A stretch of DNA of 64,000 nucleotides from Leclercia adecarboxylata (GTDB taxonomy: Bacteria; Pseudomonadota; Gammaproteobacteria; Enterobacterales; Enterobacteriaceae): NCBI GenBank assembly GCA_901472455.1, contig LR590464.1:4836001-4900000 (forward strand). The letters run 5' to 3'. How positions within the stretch are numbered: the stretch's first letter is position 1; every line of letters starts with the position of its first letter. This document shows positions 21,043 to 34,935 of the stretch, piece by piece. The notes below the pieces were generated by a model that was given only the letters and a program-made list of their open reading frames with translations, was not told the origin of the DNA and searched no databases. The translations under genes were made by a program, and so were the position numbers.

Positions 21043-21380
21043 TAATCGTCTGACTCGGTGTAGTCTTCTGCACCTTCCATCTGTGGTTTACCACCAGACA
21101 GAGTATGGAACCGTTTTGGACGCTTGATACGGCCCATATACTTGATCCATACGCGCTCCGCTTCCGTTACCGGCTCACGCTCGCCACGGCAGACGGCTAC
21201 AAACGATTTTTCGTCTTCAGTGGTGGGTTCACGTTTTCCCAAATCCAGTTCATTGAAGGCATAACCGTGGCGCTCAAGCAGTTGTGCTTCTTTGATGGTG
21301 AAATCACCATGGCGAGAAAATCCGCGTGGATAATTTTTATTGTCGAAAAAACGATTAGTCGTCGTAAAGCTTTCCGCCAT
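21042..21380 (-). CDS. maoP: Macrodomain Ori organisation protein MaoP (YifE)
   Basis: MaoP is a small protein that, with the nearby maoS site, organises the Ori macrodomain in E. coli. The 112-residue product (MAESFTTTNRFFDNKNYPRG to EDYTESDD) matches E. coli YifE/MaoP in length and nearly throughout, including SRHGDFTIKEAQLLERHGYA. The frame is intact. It is divergent from hdfR, as in E. coli. Confidence 0.95.
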   Translation of the reverse strand: MAESFTTTNRFFDNKNYPRGFSRHGDFTIKEAQLLERHGYAFNELDLGKREPTTEDEKSFVAVCRGEREPVTEAERVWIKYMGRIKRPKRFHTLSGGKPQMEGAEDYTESDD

Positions 21381-21498
21381 CCTACACGCTCCTATATCTT
21401 TGGCCGAGCTATTTATGGCGCGGAGTATTAGTTACGCTTGACAGAGCGTCCAACAAAACATTTAAATCATAACGACAAATTATTTTGCGGAGAAAACC

Positions 21499-22320
21499 GT
21501 GGATACGGAATTGCTAAAAACTTTCCTCGAAGTGAGCAGAACTCGCCACTTTGGGCGCGCCGCAGAAGCGCTTTATCTGACTCAGTCGGCGGTGAGCTTT
21601 CGTATTCGTCAGCTTGAAAATCAGCTAGGGGTGAACCTTTTCACTCGTCATCGCAACAACATTCGCTTAACGCCCGCAGGTGAAAAACTTCTGCCCTATG
21701 CAGAGACTCTGATGAACACCTGGCAGGCCGCGCGTAAAGAAGTAGCTCATACCTCAAAGCATAATGAGTTTTCTATTGGTGCCAGCGCCTCTTTGTGGGA
21801 ATGCATGCTAAGCCCCTGGCTTAGCCGTTTGTATCGCTCTTATGGGCAGCTACAATTCGAGGCGCGCATTGCGCAGCGGCAGTCGCTGGTAAAGCAGTTA
21901 CATGAACGACAACTGGATCTGCTGATCACCACCGAAGCACCGAAAATGGATGAATTTAGCAGCCAGATCCTCGGGCAATTTACCCTGGGGCTTTATGCGG
22001 CTGAACCTTCAGCCATGAAGAGCGACCTGAATTATCTGCGACTCGAGTGGGGACCTGATTTCCAGCCGCATGAGGCGGGTTTGATTGCCATTGATGATGT
22101 GCCGGTCCTGACCACCAGTTCCGCTGAGATAGCCTGCCAGCAACTGGCATCGCTAAAAGGCTGCACCTGGTTACCACAGCGCTGGGCGAGTCAGAAATCC
22201 GGCCTGTATACGGTGACGGATTCAGTCCTGCTCCAGAGGCCGCTGTATGCCATCTGGCTACAGAACAGTGACAAGCAAGGGCAAATTAAAGATCTGCTTA
22301 AAATCAATGTGATGGATTAA
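21499..22320 (+). CDS. hdfR: LysR-type regulator HdfR
   Basis: HdfR is a LysR-family regulator reported in E. coli to repress flhDC and to activate glutamate synthase genes. The N-terminal helix-turn-helix (MDTELLKTFLEVSRTRHFGRAA, LTQSAVSFRIRQLE) is followed by the substrate domain. The GTG at 21499 preceded by GCGGAG is the likely start; the product is 273 residues. The frame is intact. It converges on the tRNA-Trp end of the rRNA operon. Confidence 0.93.
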   Translation: MDTELLKTFLEVSRTRHFGRAAEALYLTQSAVSFRIRQLENQLGVNLFTRHRNNIRLTPAGEKLLPYAETLMNTWQAARKEVAHTSKHNEFSIGASASLWECMLSPWLSRLYRSYGQLQFEARIAQRQSLVKQLHERQLDLLITTEAPKMDEFSSQILGQFTLGLYAAEPSAMKSDLNYLRLEWGPDFQPHEAGLIAIDDVPVLTTSSAEIACQQLASLKGCTWLPQRWASQKSGLYTVTDSVLLQRPLYAIWLQNSDKQGQIKDLLKINVMD

Positions 22321-22385
22321 GAGAAATGTTGCAGGGACGCAACGCAAAGAGGTTAAAAAAGGGAAGTTTGGGCTTTCTTAGACGC

Positions 22386-22417
22386 AAAAAAAAATCCTTT
22401 GCCGAAGCAAAGGATCC
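22386..22417 (-). terminator. Terminator of the rRNA-tRNA operon
   Basis: A nine-pair stem (ATCCTTTGC/GCAAAGGAT) has a TTCG tetraloop and, on the minus strand, a T9 run. It ends the operon after tRNA-Trp. Confidence 0.92.
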
Positions 22418-22423
22418 TTTATA

Positions 22424-22499
22424 TGGCAGGGGCGGAGAGACTCGAACTCGCGACACCCGGTTTTGGAGACCGGTGCTCTACCAACTGAGCTACGCCCCT
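22424..22499 (-). tRNA. trpT: tRNA-Trp (CCA)
   Basis: A 76-nt cloverleaf with anticodon CCA in TCTCCAAAA, acceptor AGGGGCG/CGCCCCT and encoded CCA end. It is last in the rRNA operon, as trpT is after rrnC in E. coli. The T-stem (GCGAG against CTCTC) has one C-U mismatch; the E. coli gene has GGGAG. Confidence 0.95.
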
Positions 22500-22510
22500 A
22501 AATTTCTTAC

Positions 22511-22540
22511 CACTAAGCCTGCTAATAAAGCAGGCTTAGT
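22511..22540 (-). other. Hairpin between tRNA-Trp and tRNA-Asp
   Basis: A perfect ten-pair stem (ACTAAGCCTGC/GCAGGCTTAGT) with a short loop lies between the two tRNAs. It lacks a U-run, so it is more likely an RNA-processing hairpin than a terminator. Confidence 0.5.
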
Positions 22541-22549
22541 TTAAATAGG

Positions 22550-22626
22550 TGGCGGAACGGACGGGACTCGAACCCGCGACCCCCTGCGTGACAGGCAGGT
22601 ATTCTAACCGACTGAACTACCGCTCC
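22550..22626 (-). tRNA. aspT: tRNA-Asp (GTC)
   Basis: A 77-nt cloverleaf with anticodon GTC, acceptor GGAGCGG/CCGTTCC and encoded CCA. It lies between the 5S gene and tRNA-Trp, the order of the E. coli rrnC distal end. Confidence 0.97.
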
Positions 22627-22679
22627 ACCGAATACTTCTGTAACCACCGGGTTACTGCCCCGGTTCACTACGTAATTTG

Positions 22680-22799
22680 ATGCCTGGCAGTTCCCTACTC
22701 TCGCATGGGGAGACCCCACACTACCATCGGCGCTACGGCGTTTCACTTCTGAGTTCGGCATGGGGTCAGGTGGGACCACCGCGCTACAGCCGCCAGGCA
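22680..22799 (-). rRNA. rrf: 5S ribosomal RNA
   Basis: A 120-nt gene with the paired ends TGCCTGGCGGC and GCCAGGCAT and the conserved CCGAACTCAGAAGTGAAACG loop. Confidence 0.97.
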
Positions 22800-22889
22800 A
22801 ATTCTGTTTCCGGGCCGCCACGCGGGCCACCCGGTTAATCTGGTTCAGCTGAAAATTGTCTCAGTCACCGAAAACAGCTTCGGCGTTGT

Positions 22890-25799
<2,910 letters not shown>

Positions 25800-25993
25800 T
25801 CACAACCCGAAGCTGTTTCACTTCTGATTGCGAAATCTGAGACCCGACCACACCTTCATCTGCTCTTATTACGGAGAACAGACACAGTGCGTCGTTTCAA
25901 TTTTCAGCTTGATCCAGATTTTTAAAGAGCAAAACTTCGCAGCGCACCTTTTCAGGTACACTCTGAAGTTTTCTTGTGGTCGCAGTAAAAGGA

Positions 25994-26071
25994 TGGTGGA
26001 GCTATGCGGGATCGAACCGCAGACCTCCTGCGTGCAAGGCAGGGCGCTCTCCCAGCTGAGCTATAGGCCCC
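25994..26071 (-). tRNA. alaT: tRNA-Ala (TGC), with two extra bases
   Basis: This is the spacer tRNA-Ala with anticodon TGC (CTTGCACG) and encoded CCA. It is 78 nt and not 76: an extra G near 26043 (plus-strand CAGGGCG, expected CAGGCG) and an extra G near 26068 (TATAGGCCCC, expected TATAGCCCC). They would disturb the junctions beside the anticodon stem and the acceptor stem. Both are run-length changes, so sequence error is likely. Confidence 0.9.
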
Positions 26072-26109
26072 ATCGTAGTTAAATCTCTTCAAATTTGCGT
26101 TTGCAAATT

Positions 26110-26186
<77 letters not shown>

Positions 26187-26257
26187 GCAGAGATTTTTTA
26201 CTGCTTCTTTTTCATCAGACAATCTGTGTGGACACTACAAAGGCAGGTTCTTTAAGG

Positions 26258-27798
<1,541 letters not shown>

Positions 27799-27903
27799 AA
27801 GTTTGATGCTCGTGAATTAAACTTCGTAATGAATTACGTATGTTCACGTCAGAGACTTGGTATTCATTTATTGTCCGAAGACATTAAGAATCCGTGTCAC
27901 TTT

Positions 27904-27942
27904 GAGTGCCCACACAGATTGTCTGATAAATTGTTAAAGAGC
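27904..27942 (-). promoter_or_regulatory. rRNA leader boxA/antitermination region
   Basis: The conserved leader block GCTCTTTAACAATTTATCAG, then ACAATCTGTGTGGGCACTC, precedes the 16S gene. It contains boxA, where Nus factors load for rRNA antitermination. Confidence 0.85.
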
Positions 27943-27981
27943 AGTGCAACGCGGCTTTCGCTCACCGTTGCGAGGTCCCGT

Positions 27982-28009
27982 ATATTACGTTTTCCTCATT
28001 CAGAGTCAA
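27982..28009 (-). promoter_or_regulatory. rRNA operon promoter P2
   Basis: On the minus strand TTGACT, a 16-nt spacer and TAATAT match the enterobacterial rrn P2 promoter. Confidence 0.85.
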
Positions 28010-28102
28010 GCGATTATTTTTGCTTTTCTCTGCCGGCGTTCATCTCTGAAGCCTGCTGTCACGGCGGTTTGGTAATCCGTTGTTCCGTGTCAGTGGAGGC
28101 GC

Positions 28103-28130
28103 ATTATAGGGAGTTCTTCGGCAGTGACAA
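28103..28130 (-). promoter_or_regulatory. rRNA operon promoter P1
   Basis: On the minus strand TTGTCA, a 16-nt spacer and TATAAT are followed by the GCGCC discriminator typical of stringently controlled rrn P1. An A/T-rich UP-element-like stretch lies upstream at about 28135-28165, after the murI stop. The downstream CTGACACGGAACAACGG matches E. coli rrnB. Confidence 0.92.
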
Positions 28131-28181
28131 GAGCTAATTTAAAAAAATCTTTCAACCGTCTTTTTTTTGCTCAAAAACGTG

Positions 28182-29033
28182 CTACAGCGCTAGTTTTTCG
28201 AGCGTTTCGAAGCCGTAACGATGTAAAACGGGTAAAAGTTGCTCAGTCTCAGCGGTCAATGCCATGCAATAAGCAATATTTGCGTCGGTAGATTTCGCAT
28301 CTGGCGCTTCATGTTCAAGCAGCCATGCGGTGCGACGGGCAATAGCTGCCCCTGAGTCTACCAGTCGGGTACCTTCCGGCAGTACGGCAAGCAGCTCGTC
28401 CTGCAAATAAAGGAAATGCGTGCAGCCGAGTACAACCGTATCTGGCGGCTCCTTCATACGCAGCCACGGACGCAGAACGCGGCGCAACTCTTCCAGTGAT
28501 ACCGGTTGGCCGTGCAGTTTTGCTTCGGCCATCTCCACCAGCTCGGCTGAACCTAGCATCGCGATCTGACATTCATTGGCAAAGCGTTCGATCAGCTCGC
28601 GGGTATAAGGACGCTTAACCGTCCCGCGCGTTGCCAGCAGTCCCACCACGCCATTCGCTGTCAGGCGTGCCGCAGGTTTAATCGCCGGCACCACGCCGAC
28701 AACCGGGAACGGGAATTTTTCGCGTAAGGCTGGAAGGGAAACCGTACTCGCCGTATTACAGGCAATCACCGCCAGAGCGAGAGGGTAATGCTGTTGTACA
28801 GCAGTCACGATCTCAATGACGCGCTCGACAATAAAGTCTTCGCTCTTTTCCCCATACGGAAAAGCCACGTTATCGAATGCATAGATGTAATGAAGATCCG
28901 GCAGTAAATGCCGAATCTCATCATAGACTGAAAGCCCACCGACACCGGAGTCAAACACCAGTACGGTGGGACGTGGGTCAGAAGGTGTAGCTGCCAGACA
29001 AGGTGTATTCCCGTCCTGCAGTTTCGTAGCCAT
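28182..29033 (-). CDS. murI: Glutamate racemase
   Basis: MurI makes D-glutamate for peptidoglycan. The 283-residue protein shows FDSGVGGLSVY, the first catalytic Cys in ACNTAST, and the second in GCTHF. The start at 29033 (MATKLQDGNTPC) lies inside the btuB 3' end, a 56-nt overlap that also exists in E. coli. After GCTHF the sequence reads LYLQ where the family has PLLQ. A missing C and an extra T within 10 nt near 28405-28415 would explain this, so two compensating errors probably hide here. Confidence 0.95.
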   Translation of the reverse strand: MATKLQDGNTPCLAATPSDPRPTVLVFDSGVGGLSVYDEIRHLLPDLHYIYAFDNVAFPYGEKSEDFIVERVIEIVTAVQQHYPLALAVIACNTASTVSLPALREKFPFPVVGVVPAIKPAARLTANGVVGLLATRGTVKRPYTRELIERFANECQIAMLGSAELVEMAEAKLHGQPVSLEELRRVLRPWLRMKEPPDTVVLGCTHFLYLQDELLAVLPEGTRLVDSGAAIARRTAWLLEHEAPDAKSTDANIAYCMALTAETEQLLPVLHRYGFETLEKLAL

Positions 29034-30833
29034 AAACTGTCTCGTAGTCTTTATCGAACAGGTTGGCGATTTTACCACGAACTGTAAGGTGAGAGGTGAC
29101 AGGATATGAAACTGCGAGATCCCACAAACTGACCCCACCCATTTTCACGCGCTCTGAGGTGAACGTATCAGGATTGTACGCCACGTCATAACGGGTGCCC
29201 AGGTAACGGTAGGCCAGATTCCAGTCGAGATCCCACACCTGGGTATCCAACTGGTACTTCACCTGCTGCTTAGAACGGCGGGCCAGCACCTCGTTGGTTT
29301 TTGGCATTGCGCGGGTCAACATAGTCATAAGAGATCTGATGTCCCACCGGGCCGGTATCAAACTGCGCCGTAGCTTCGATACCTTTAATGCGCGCTTTAT
29401 CGACGTTGTAGTAGCGGAACGTACGCGGGTCGCTGCTAATCAGGTTGTCGATATCGTTACGATAACCTGATACGCGCCAGGTGACCGGGCCGGTCAGCCC
29501 CTCGAAACCACCTTCCCACTGCTTGCTCTCTTCCGGCTTCAGGTCCGGGTTGCCATAGCTCGCACTGTGGATCTGGCTCATGGTCGGCGCTTTATAGGCC
29601 GTACCGTAGGAACCGATGATCCGGTAACCGTCGATAAACTCCCATCCGGCGCTGGTCTGCCAGGTGCTATGGTTACCAAAGTTAGAGTTATCATCATTAC
29701 GCGCCGCGGCTTCCAGGGTGACGCTATCAAACTGCTGCATGGCAGACAGGAATACCCCGGTGTTGCGCTGCGTGTAGCCTTGATCCAGATAACCTGTTCC
29801 CGCCTCGGTTTTTTGTTTCTGCCAGTCCAGACCCGCGCCGATATTGCCGTGGCCAACCGTCACGGTGTTCAGCCATTGAGCGGTGTACTGCTTAACGTCA
29901 TCCGTAGTGGCAGAAGAAGCATAACGGCCTTTGCTCGGATCATAGTTCTGGTCTTTACTGCGACCATACCCGCCCACCAGTTGGGTCTGGTAGATCCCCT
30001 GGTTATAGCGCAAACCGGTATCCCAGTTCTGGCTATACAGCTGGCGCGTGTCCGGCAGGCCATCGACCATAAAGTTAGCGTCATAGTGCTCATAGCCGTC
30101 ATACGCCGTGCGGTTGTCATAACCCAGTCCCCGCACGAAACCGCTCAGGTTATCGGTGATCTGCTGCTCAACCGAGCCAAACAGCGACTTACTCATAAAG
30201 CCGTCACGATCGGGCTGGCGTGGCGCATCCGCCGCATCGATATCAAAGCCGCGGGTGTATGTGTAGTTGCCGCCGAGGGTGATTTTGGTTTTATCCAGCA
30301 CCTGCTGGAAGGAGCCATCGTAAGATTGATACCCTTTCGAGCCGACGCCGGCAGTAATTTCAGCGCCAGGCTTGTCCCGGCCGGTGATGATGTTAATCAC
30401 ACCGCCAATAGCATCCGAACCATACAGGGCGGAACGCGGGCCGCGAATGTATTCGACACGTTGAATGAGCGAAACGGGGATTTTGGCTGAGATCCGGTGA
30501 GTTACTGATGCCGGCGTTATTCAGTGGAATGCCGTCGATCAATATCAGCACATGACGGGATTCCGTTCCGCGAATAAAGGTAGAAGAGTTGGCACCCATG
30601 CCGCCGCTTTGGGCGATATCCACACCCGGTAAGCGTGACATGATTTCAACGACGCTTTTTGCCTGCCAGCGTTCAATATCTTCCCGGGTCACAACGGAGC
30701 TAGGGGCCAGAACGGTGTTAGCAGGTTGAGCAACACGGTTAGCCGTTACGACCAGCGCGTCTGCGCCAGATTGCGCCCAGCCCGAAAATGCCGTGACGGA
30801 AAGCGCCGTCAACAGCGATACTTTTTTTATCAT
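28978..30833 (-). CDS. btuB: TonB-dependent vitamin B12 receptor
   Basis: BtuB is the outer-membrane cobalamin transporter. It has a signal peptide (MIKKVSLLTALSVTAFSGWAQ), the TonB box DALVVTA, the plug domain with LPGVDI and IRGT, and a beta barrel ending in LSGSYTF, the terminal Phe expected for outer-membrane assembly. Extra A bases near 30482 and 29300 break the frame. Corrected length is 617 residues against 614 in E. coli. The start at 30833 matches E. coli. A cobalamin riboswitch lies upstream. Confidence 0.95.
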
Positions 30834-30913
30834 TGTAAAAGCATCCACAATATAAGAAGGATGCCGCAGGCCTCACCCATAGCACGCGATGATGAAACCA
30901 AATGCGACGTAAT

Positions 30914-31062
30914 TCCGGCAGGTCTTCGGGCTAGGTGGCTTTATAAGGATGAAGACTTCCCATTTTCACAGTGTCTACAGCTCTCCATCCCGCCAGTCTT
31001 TACCGCTGCGCGTCAGCTCCAGATTTGCACTGGATTCCCTTTTCACTCTCAAGAGACCGGAA
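30914..31062 (-). promoter_or_regulatory. Cobalamin riboswitch of btuB
   Basis: On the minus strand the aptamer begins CCGGTCTCTTGAGAG and includes GGGAATCCAGTGCAAATCTG, GCTGACGCGCAGCGG, the kissing-loop region and AGCCCGAAGACCTGCCGG, all hallmarks of the AdoCbl class. It lies about 80 nt upstream of the btuB start, so it should lower btuB translation when B12 is plentiful. Confidence 0.95.
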
Positions 31063-31180
31063 ACATAATGCTACATTTAGACACGTATAGATGTCCAGAC
31101 TGCTGTTAACCATTAAGGCTGGACATCCCCTGTACAATCCCTACAATCCCCGCGTAATTCATCATCAATCAGGAAGCATC

Positions 31181-32283
31181 ATGACCCCCGAACACCTCCC
31201 GACAGAACAGTACGACGCGCAACTGGCAGAGAAAGTCGTCCGTCTGCAAAGTATGATGACGCCTTTTGCTGCGCCTGCGCCTGAGGTGTTCCGCTCCCCG
31301 GTCAGTCACTACCGTATGCGTGCCGAATTCCGCATCTGGCATGACGGCGACGACCTTTATCACATCATCTTCGATCAGCAGACCAAAAGCCGTATCCGCG
31401 TGGACAGTTTCCCGGCGGCCAGCGAGCTGATTAACCAGCTGATGACCCTGATGATGGATGGCGTGCGTAATAATCCGCTGCTGCGCCATAAGCTGTTCCA
31501 GATTGACTACCTCACCACCCAAAGCAATCAGGCCATCGTCTCGCTGCTGTACCATAAAGCGCTGAATGACGAATGGCGCCAGGCCGCAGAAGCCCTGCGT
31601 GATGCACTGCGTGCGCAGAACATCAACGTGCATCTGATTGGCCGTGCGACAAAAACCAAAATCATGCTGGATCAGGATTTCATCGATGAGCGTCTACCGG
31701 TGGCGGGCAAAGAGATGATTTATCGCCAGGGTGGAGAACAGCTTTACTCAGCCGAACGCGGCGATGAACGTGCAGATGCTGGAGTGGGCCCTGCATGCCA
31801 CTGAAGGTTCAACCGGCGATCTGCTGGAGCTGTACTGCGGTAACGGTAACTTCTCGCTGGCGCTGGCGCGTAACTTCAATCGCGTTCTGGCTACCGAAAT
31901 TGCCAAACCGTCGGTCGCTTCCGCCCAGTACAACATCGCGGCTAACCACATTGATAATGTGCAGATCATTCGGATGTCGGCGGAAGAATTTACTCAGGCG
32001 ATGAACGGCGTGCGGGAGTTTAACCGTCTGCAGGGGATTGATCTGAAGAGCTACCAGTGTGAGACGATTTTCGTCGATCCACCGCGCAGTGGGCCTGGAC
32101 AGCGAAACCGAGAAGATGGTGCAGGCGTACCCGCGTATTCTGTATATCTCCTGTAACCCGGAAACCTTATGCAAGAACCTGGAAACATTAAGCCAGACGC
32201 ACAAGGTTGAACGTCTGGCATTGTTCGATCAGTTCCCGTATACGCACCATATGGAGTGCGGTGTGTTACTGACTGCCCGGTAA
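31181..32283 (+). CDS. trmA: tRNA (uracil-5-)-methyltransferase
   Basis: TrmA makes 5-methyluridine 54 in tRNA from SAM. The protein starts MTPEHLPTEQYDAQL and shows the SAM loop LLELYCGNGNFSLAL, the DPPRSG motif and the catalytic Cys in YISCNPETL. Extra G bases near 31730 and 32090 break the frame; the second falls inside DPPRSGLDSE. Corrected length is 366 residues, as in E. coli. It is divergent from btuB. Confidence 0.95.
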
Positions 32284-32290
32284 ATCGTAA

Positions 32291-32320
32291 TGCCGGGTGG
32301 CGCAGAGCTTACCCGGCCTA
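32291..32320. repeat. REP-type palindrome
   Basis: GCCGGGTGGCGCAGAGCTTACCCGGC-type unit between the convergent trmA and yijD. Confidence 0.75.
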
Positions 32321-32330
32321 CAAACACATC

Positions 32331-32690
32331 TTACTCTGGCAGCTGCTGTTTACGATTGCGCATTTTAAAGCCGATCCAGAACACCAGCGCTACCGACAGC
32401 ACCGCAGGCAGGAAGTTAGAGCCAATGTCCGGGTACTCTGCACGCACCACGGTGCTATACAGCAGGACGCCCAGCACAAAGAACGCCGCCGACAATGCCG
32501 GTAACCCCACCGGCATGGTGCGATTCTGATAACGCTGATGCAGACAGTACACCGTCAGCACCAGAGAGATCATCGGGAAAACCGAAAACGGCACAATAGA
32601 GCTAAAAATCGCTGCAAACGTACCGTTAATGGATAAGCCAGCGATCAATGCCAGCAACAATGTTCCTTTATCCTGTCCTGTCTGTTTCAT
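32331..32690 (-). CDS. yijD: Inner-membrane protein YijD (DUF1422)
   Basis: A 119-residue protein with about four hydrophobic segments (LLLALIAGLSINGTFAAIF, FSVFPMISLVLTVYCL, ALSAAFFVLGVLLY, AVLSVALVFWIGF). It aligns along its length with E. coli YijD, of unknown function. The frame is intact. It starts 10 nt after fabR, as in the E. coli fabR-yijD operon. Confidence 0.93.
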   Translation of the reverse strand: MKQTGQDKGTLLLALIAGLSINGTFAAIFSSIVPFSVFPMISLVLTVYCLHQRYQNRTMPVGLPALSAAFFVLGVLLYSTVVRAEYPDIGSNFLPAVLSVALVFWIGFKMRNRKQQLPE

Positions 32691-32700
32691 TACTCACCTT

Positions 32701-33336
32701 TCACTCATCGGATTGATGCGCCAGTTTTTCTTGTTCACGGCGATACCAGTAATAAGCCCCTTTAGAGATCATCCGCAGTTGCAATACCAGTCGCTCTTCG
32801 AGTTGTTTGCGTTGTTCAACGCTCACATCCAGTGCTTCGGCGCCCGCACTGAAGACTATTGTCACCATCGCCTCGGCCTGCGCTTCAGTGAAGGCGCGCG
32901 GCATATGGTTTTCGAGTTCAAGATAGTCGGCAAGTTCCGCAATAAAATGCTGAATCTCACGCGCCACGGCGGCACGAAACGCGGCCGACGTACCAGAGCG
33001 TTCCCGCAACAGTAAACGAAACGCGTTGGGATTGTTGCCGATAAACTCCATAAAGGTGGAAACGGAGGTGCGGATCACGCTGCCCCCCTTAGCAATACGC
33101 TGACGCGCCTGGCGCATCAGCTGGCGGAGCATCAGCCCGCTTTCATCCACCATGGTCAGACCCAGTTCATCTACGTCACGGAAATGACGATAGAAAGAGG
33201 TAGGCGCAATCCCGGCTTCGCGTGCGACTTCGCGCAGGCTCAGACTGGCAAAACTTCGCTCGGCACTCAGTTGACTGAATGCCGCTTCTACCAGCGAACG
33301 CCGGGTTTTCTCTTTTTGTTGTGCTCTTACGCCCAT
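32701..33336 (-). CDS. fabR: TetR-type repressor of unsaturated fatty acid genes, FabR
   Basis: FabR represses fabA and fabB in response to the saturation state of acyl-CoA and acyl-ACP. The N-terminal TetR helix-turn-helix (SLSLREVAREAGIAPTSFYRHF) is complete. I used the ATG at 33336 (MGVRAQQKEKTRR); the frame continues upstream but without homology. The C-terminus, EQEKLAHQSDE, is shorter and different from E. coli and gives 211 residues; I cannot tell whether this is natural variation. Confidence 0.94.
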   Translation of the reverse strand: MGVRAQQKEKTRRSLVEAAFSQLSAERSFASLSLREVAREAGIAPTSFYRHFRDVDELGLTMVDESGLMLRQLMRQARQRIAKGGSVIRTSVSTFMEFIGNNPNAFRLLLRERSGTSAAFRAAVAREIQHFIAELADYLELENHMPRAFTEAQAEAMVTIVFSAGAEALDVSVEQRKQLEERLVLQLRMISKGAYYWYRREQEKLAHQSDE

Positions 33337-33535
33337 CACGATAGTTGAATCCTTCCAAAGGCCCGCTGGCACTATACCAGAGAATAAAATTAATCGGTTT
33401 ACCTGGCTTACAGAATGACGCTTTCCATGTTGTTTGTGCTCCATCACGCGAAAAGAGCACAACGATAATTGGGTTATCACGCCAATGATGTTACTATTCT
33501 GTTGCTTTTATGTATAAGAACAGGTAAGCCTTACC

Positions 33536-34935
33536 ATGTCACATTCCTACGATTACGACGCAATAGTTATTGGTTCCGGCCCTGGCGGCGAAGGCGCTGC
33601 TATGGGACTGGTTAAGCAAGGAGCCAGAGTCGCGGTTATTGAGCGCTACCATAATGTTGGCGGCGGTTGCACCCACTGGGGCACCATCCCTTCTAAAGCC
33701 CTCCGCCACGCTGTCAGCCGCATTATTGAATTCAACCAGAACCCTCTTTACAGCGATCACTCCCGTCTTCTCCGTTCATCATTTGCCGATATCCTGAACC
33801 ACGCTGATACCGTTATTAATCAGCAGACCCGTATGCGTCAGGGCTTTTATGAACGTAATCACTGCGAAATTTTGCAGGGTAACGCCCATTTCGTGGATGA
33901 ACATACGCTGGCGCTGGAGTGTCATGACGGTTCCGTTGAGACCATCACCGCCGAGAAGTTTGTGATCGCCTGCGCTCACGCCCGTACCGTCCGGCAGATG
34001 TCGATTTCTCCCATCCGCGCGTCTACGACAGCGACTCCATTCTGAGCCTGCACCATGAGCCGCGCCACGTACTGATTTACGGTGCCGGGGTGATCGGCTG
34101 TGAATATGCTTCCATCTTCCGCGGCATGAATGTCAAAGTTGACCTGATAAACACCCGCGACCGCCTGCTGGCGTTCCTCGATCAGGAGATGTCCGACTCG
34201 CTCTCGTACCACTTCTGGAACAGCGGCGTGGTGATTCGTCATAACGAAGAGTATGAGAAGATCGAAGGCTGCGATGATGGCGTGATTATGCACCTGAAGT
34301 CCGGCAAAAAGCTGAAAGCCGACTGCCTGCTCTACGCTAACGGTCGTACCGGTAATACCGATTCGCTGGCGCTGGAAAACATCGGCCTGACCACTGACAG
34401 CCGCGGGCTGCTCAAGGTCAACAGCATGTACCAGACCGCCCTGCCGCATATCTATGCTGTAGGTGACGTCATTGGTTATCCAAGCCTGGCGTCGGCCGCT
34501 TATGACCAGGGGCGCATTGCCGCTCAGGCGCTGGTGAAAGGTGAAGCGACGGCGCATCTGATTGAAGATATCCCGACCGGCATTTACACCATTCCTGAGA
34601 TCAGCTCAGTCGGGAAAACCGAACAGCAGCTGACGGCCATGAAGGTGCCTTACGAGGTGGGTCGCGCCCAGTTTAAACATCTGGCGCGGGCGCAAATCGT
34701 CGGGATGAGTGTGGGTACGCTGAAGATCCTGTTCCATCGCGAGACGAAAGAGATCCTCGGCATTCACTGCTTCGGTGAACGTGCGGCGGAAATCATTCAC
34801 ATCGGCCAGGCGATCATGGAGCAAAAAGGTGGCGGTAACACCATCGAGTATTTTGTTAACACCACCTTTAACTACCCGACCATGGCAGAAGCCTATCGGG
34901 TAGCGGCGCTGAACGGCTTAAACCGCCTGTTTTAA
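33536..34935 (+). CDS. sthA: Soluble pyridine nucleotide transhydrogenase
   Basis: SthA (UdhA) is the soluble FAD enzyme that moves reducing equivalents mainly from NADPH to NAD. The FAD-binding loop IGSGPGGEGAAMGL lies near the N-terminus, followed by the GGCTHWGTIPSKAL segment, the NAD(P) loop YGAGVIGCEYAS, and the FAD loop YAVGDVIGYPSL. One missing G near 33973 breaks the frame within VIACGSRPY. Corrected length is 466 residues, the E. coli length. Its 3' end overlaps the convergent oxyR by 18 nt. Confidence 0.95.
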
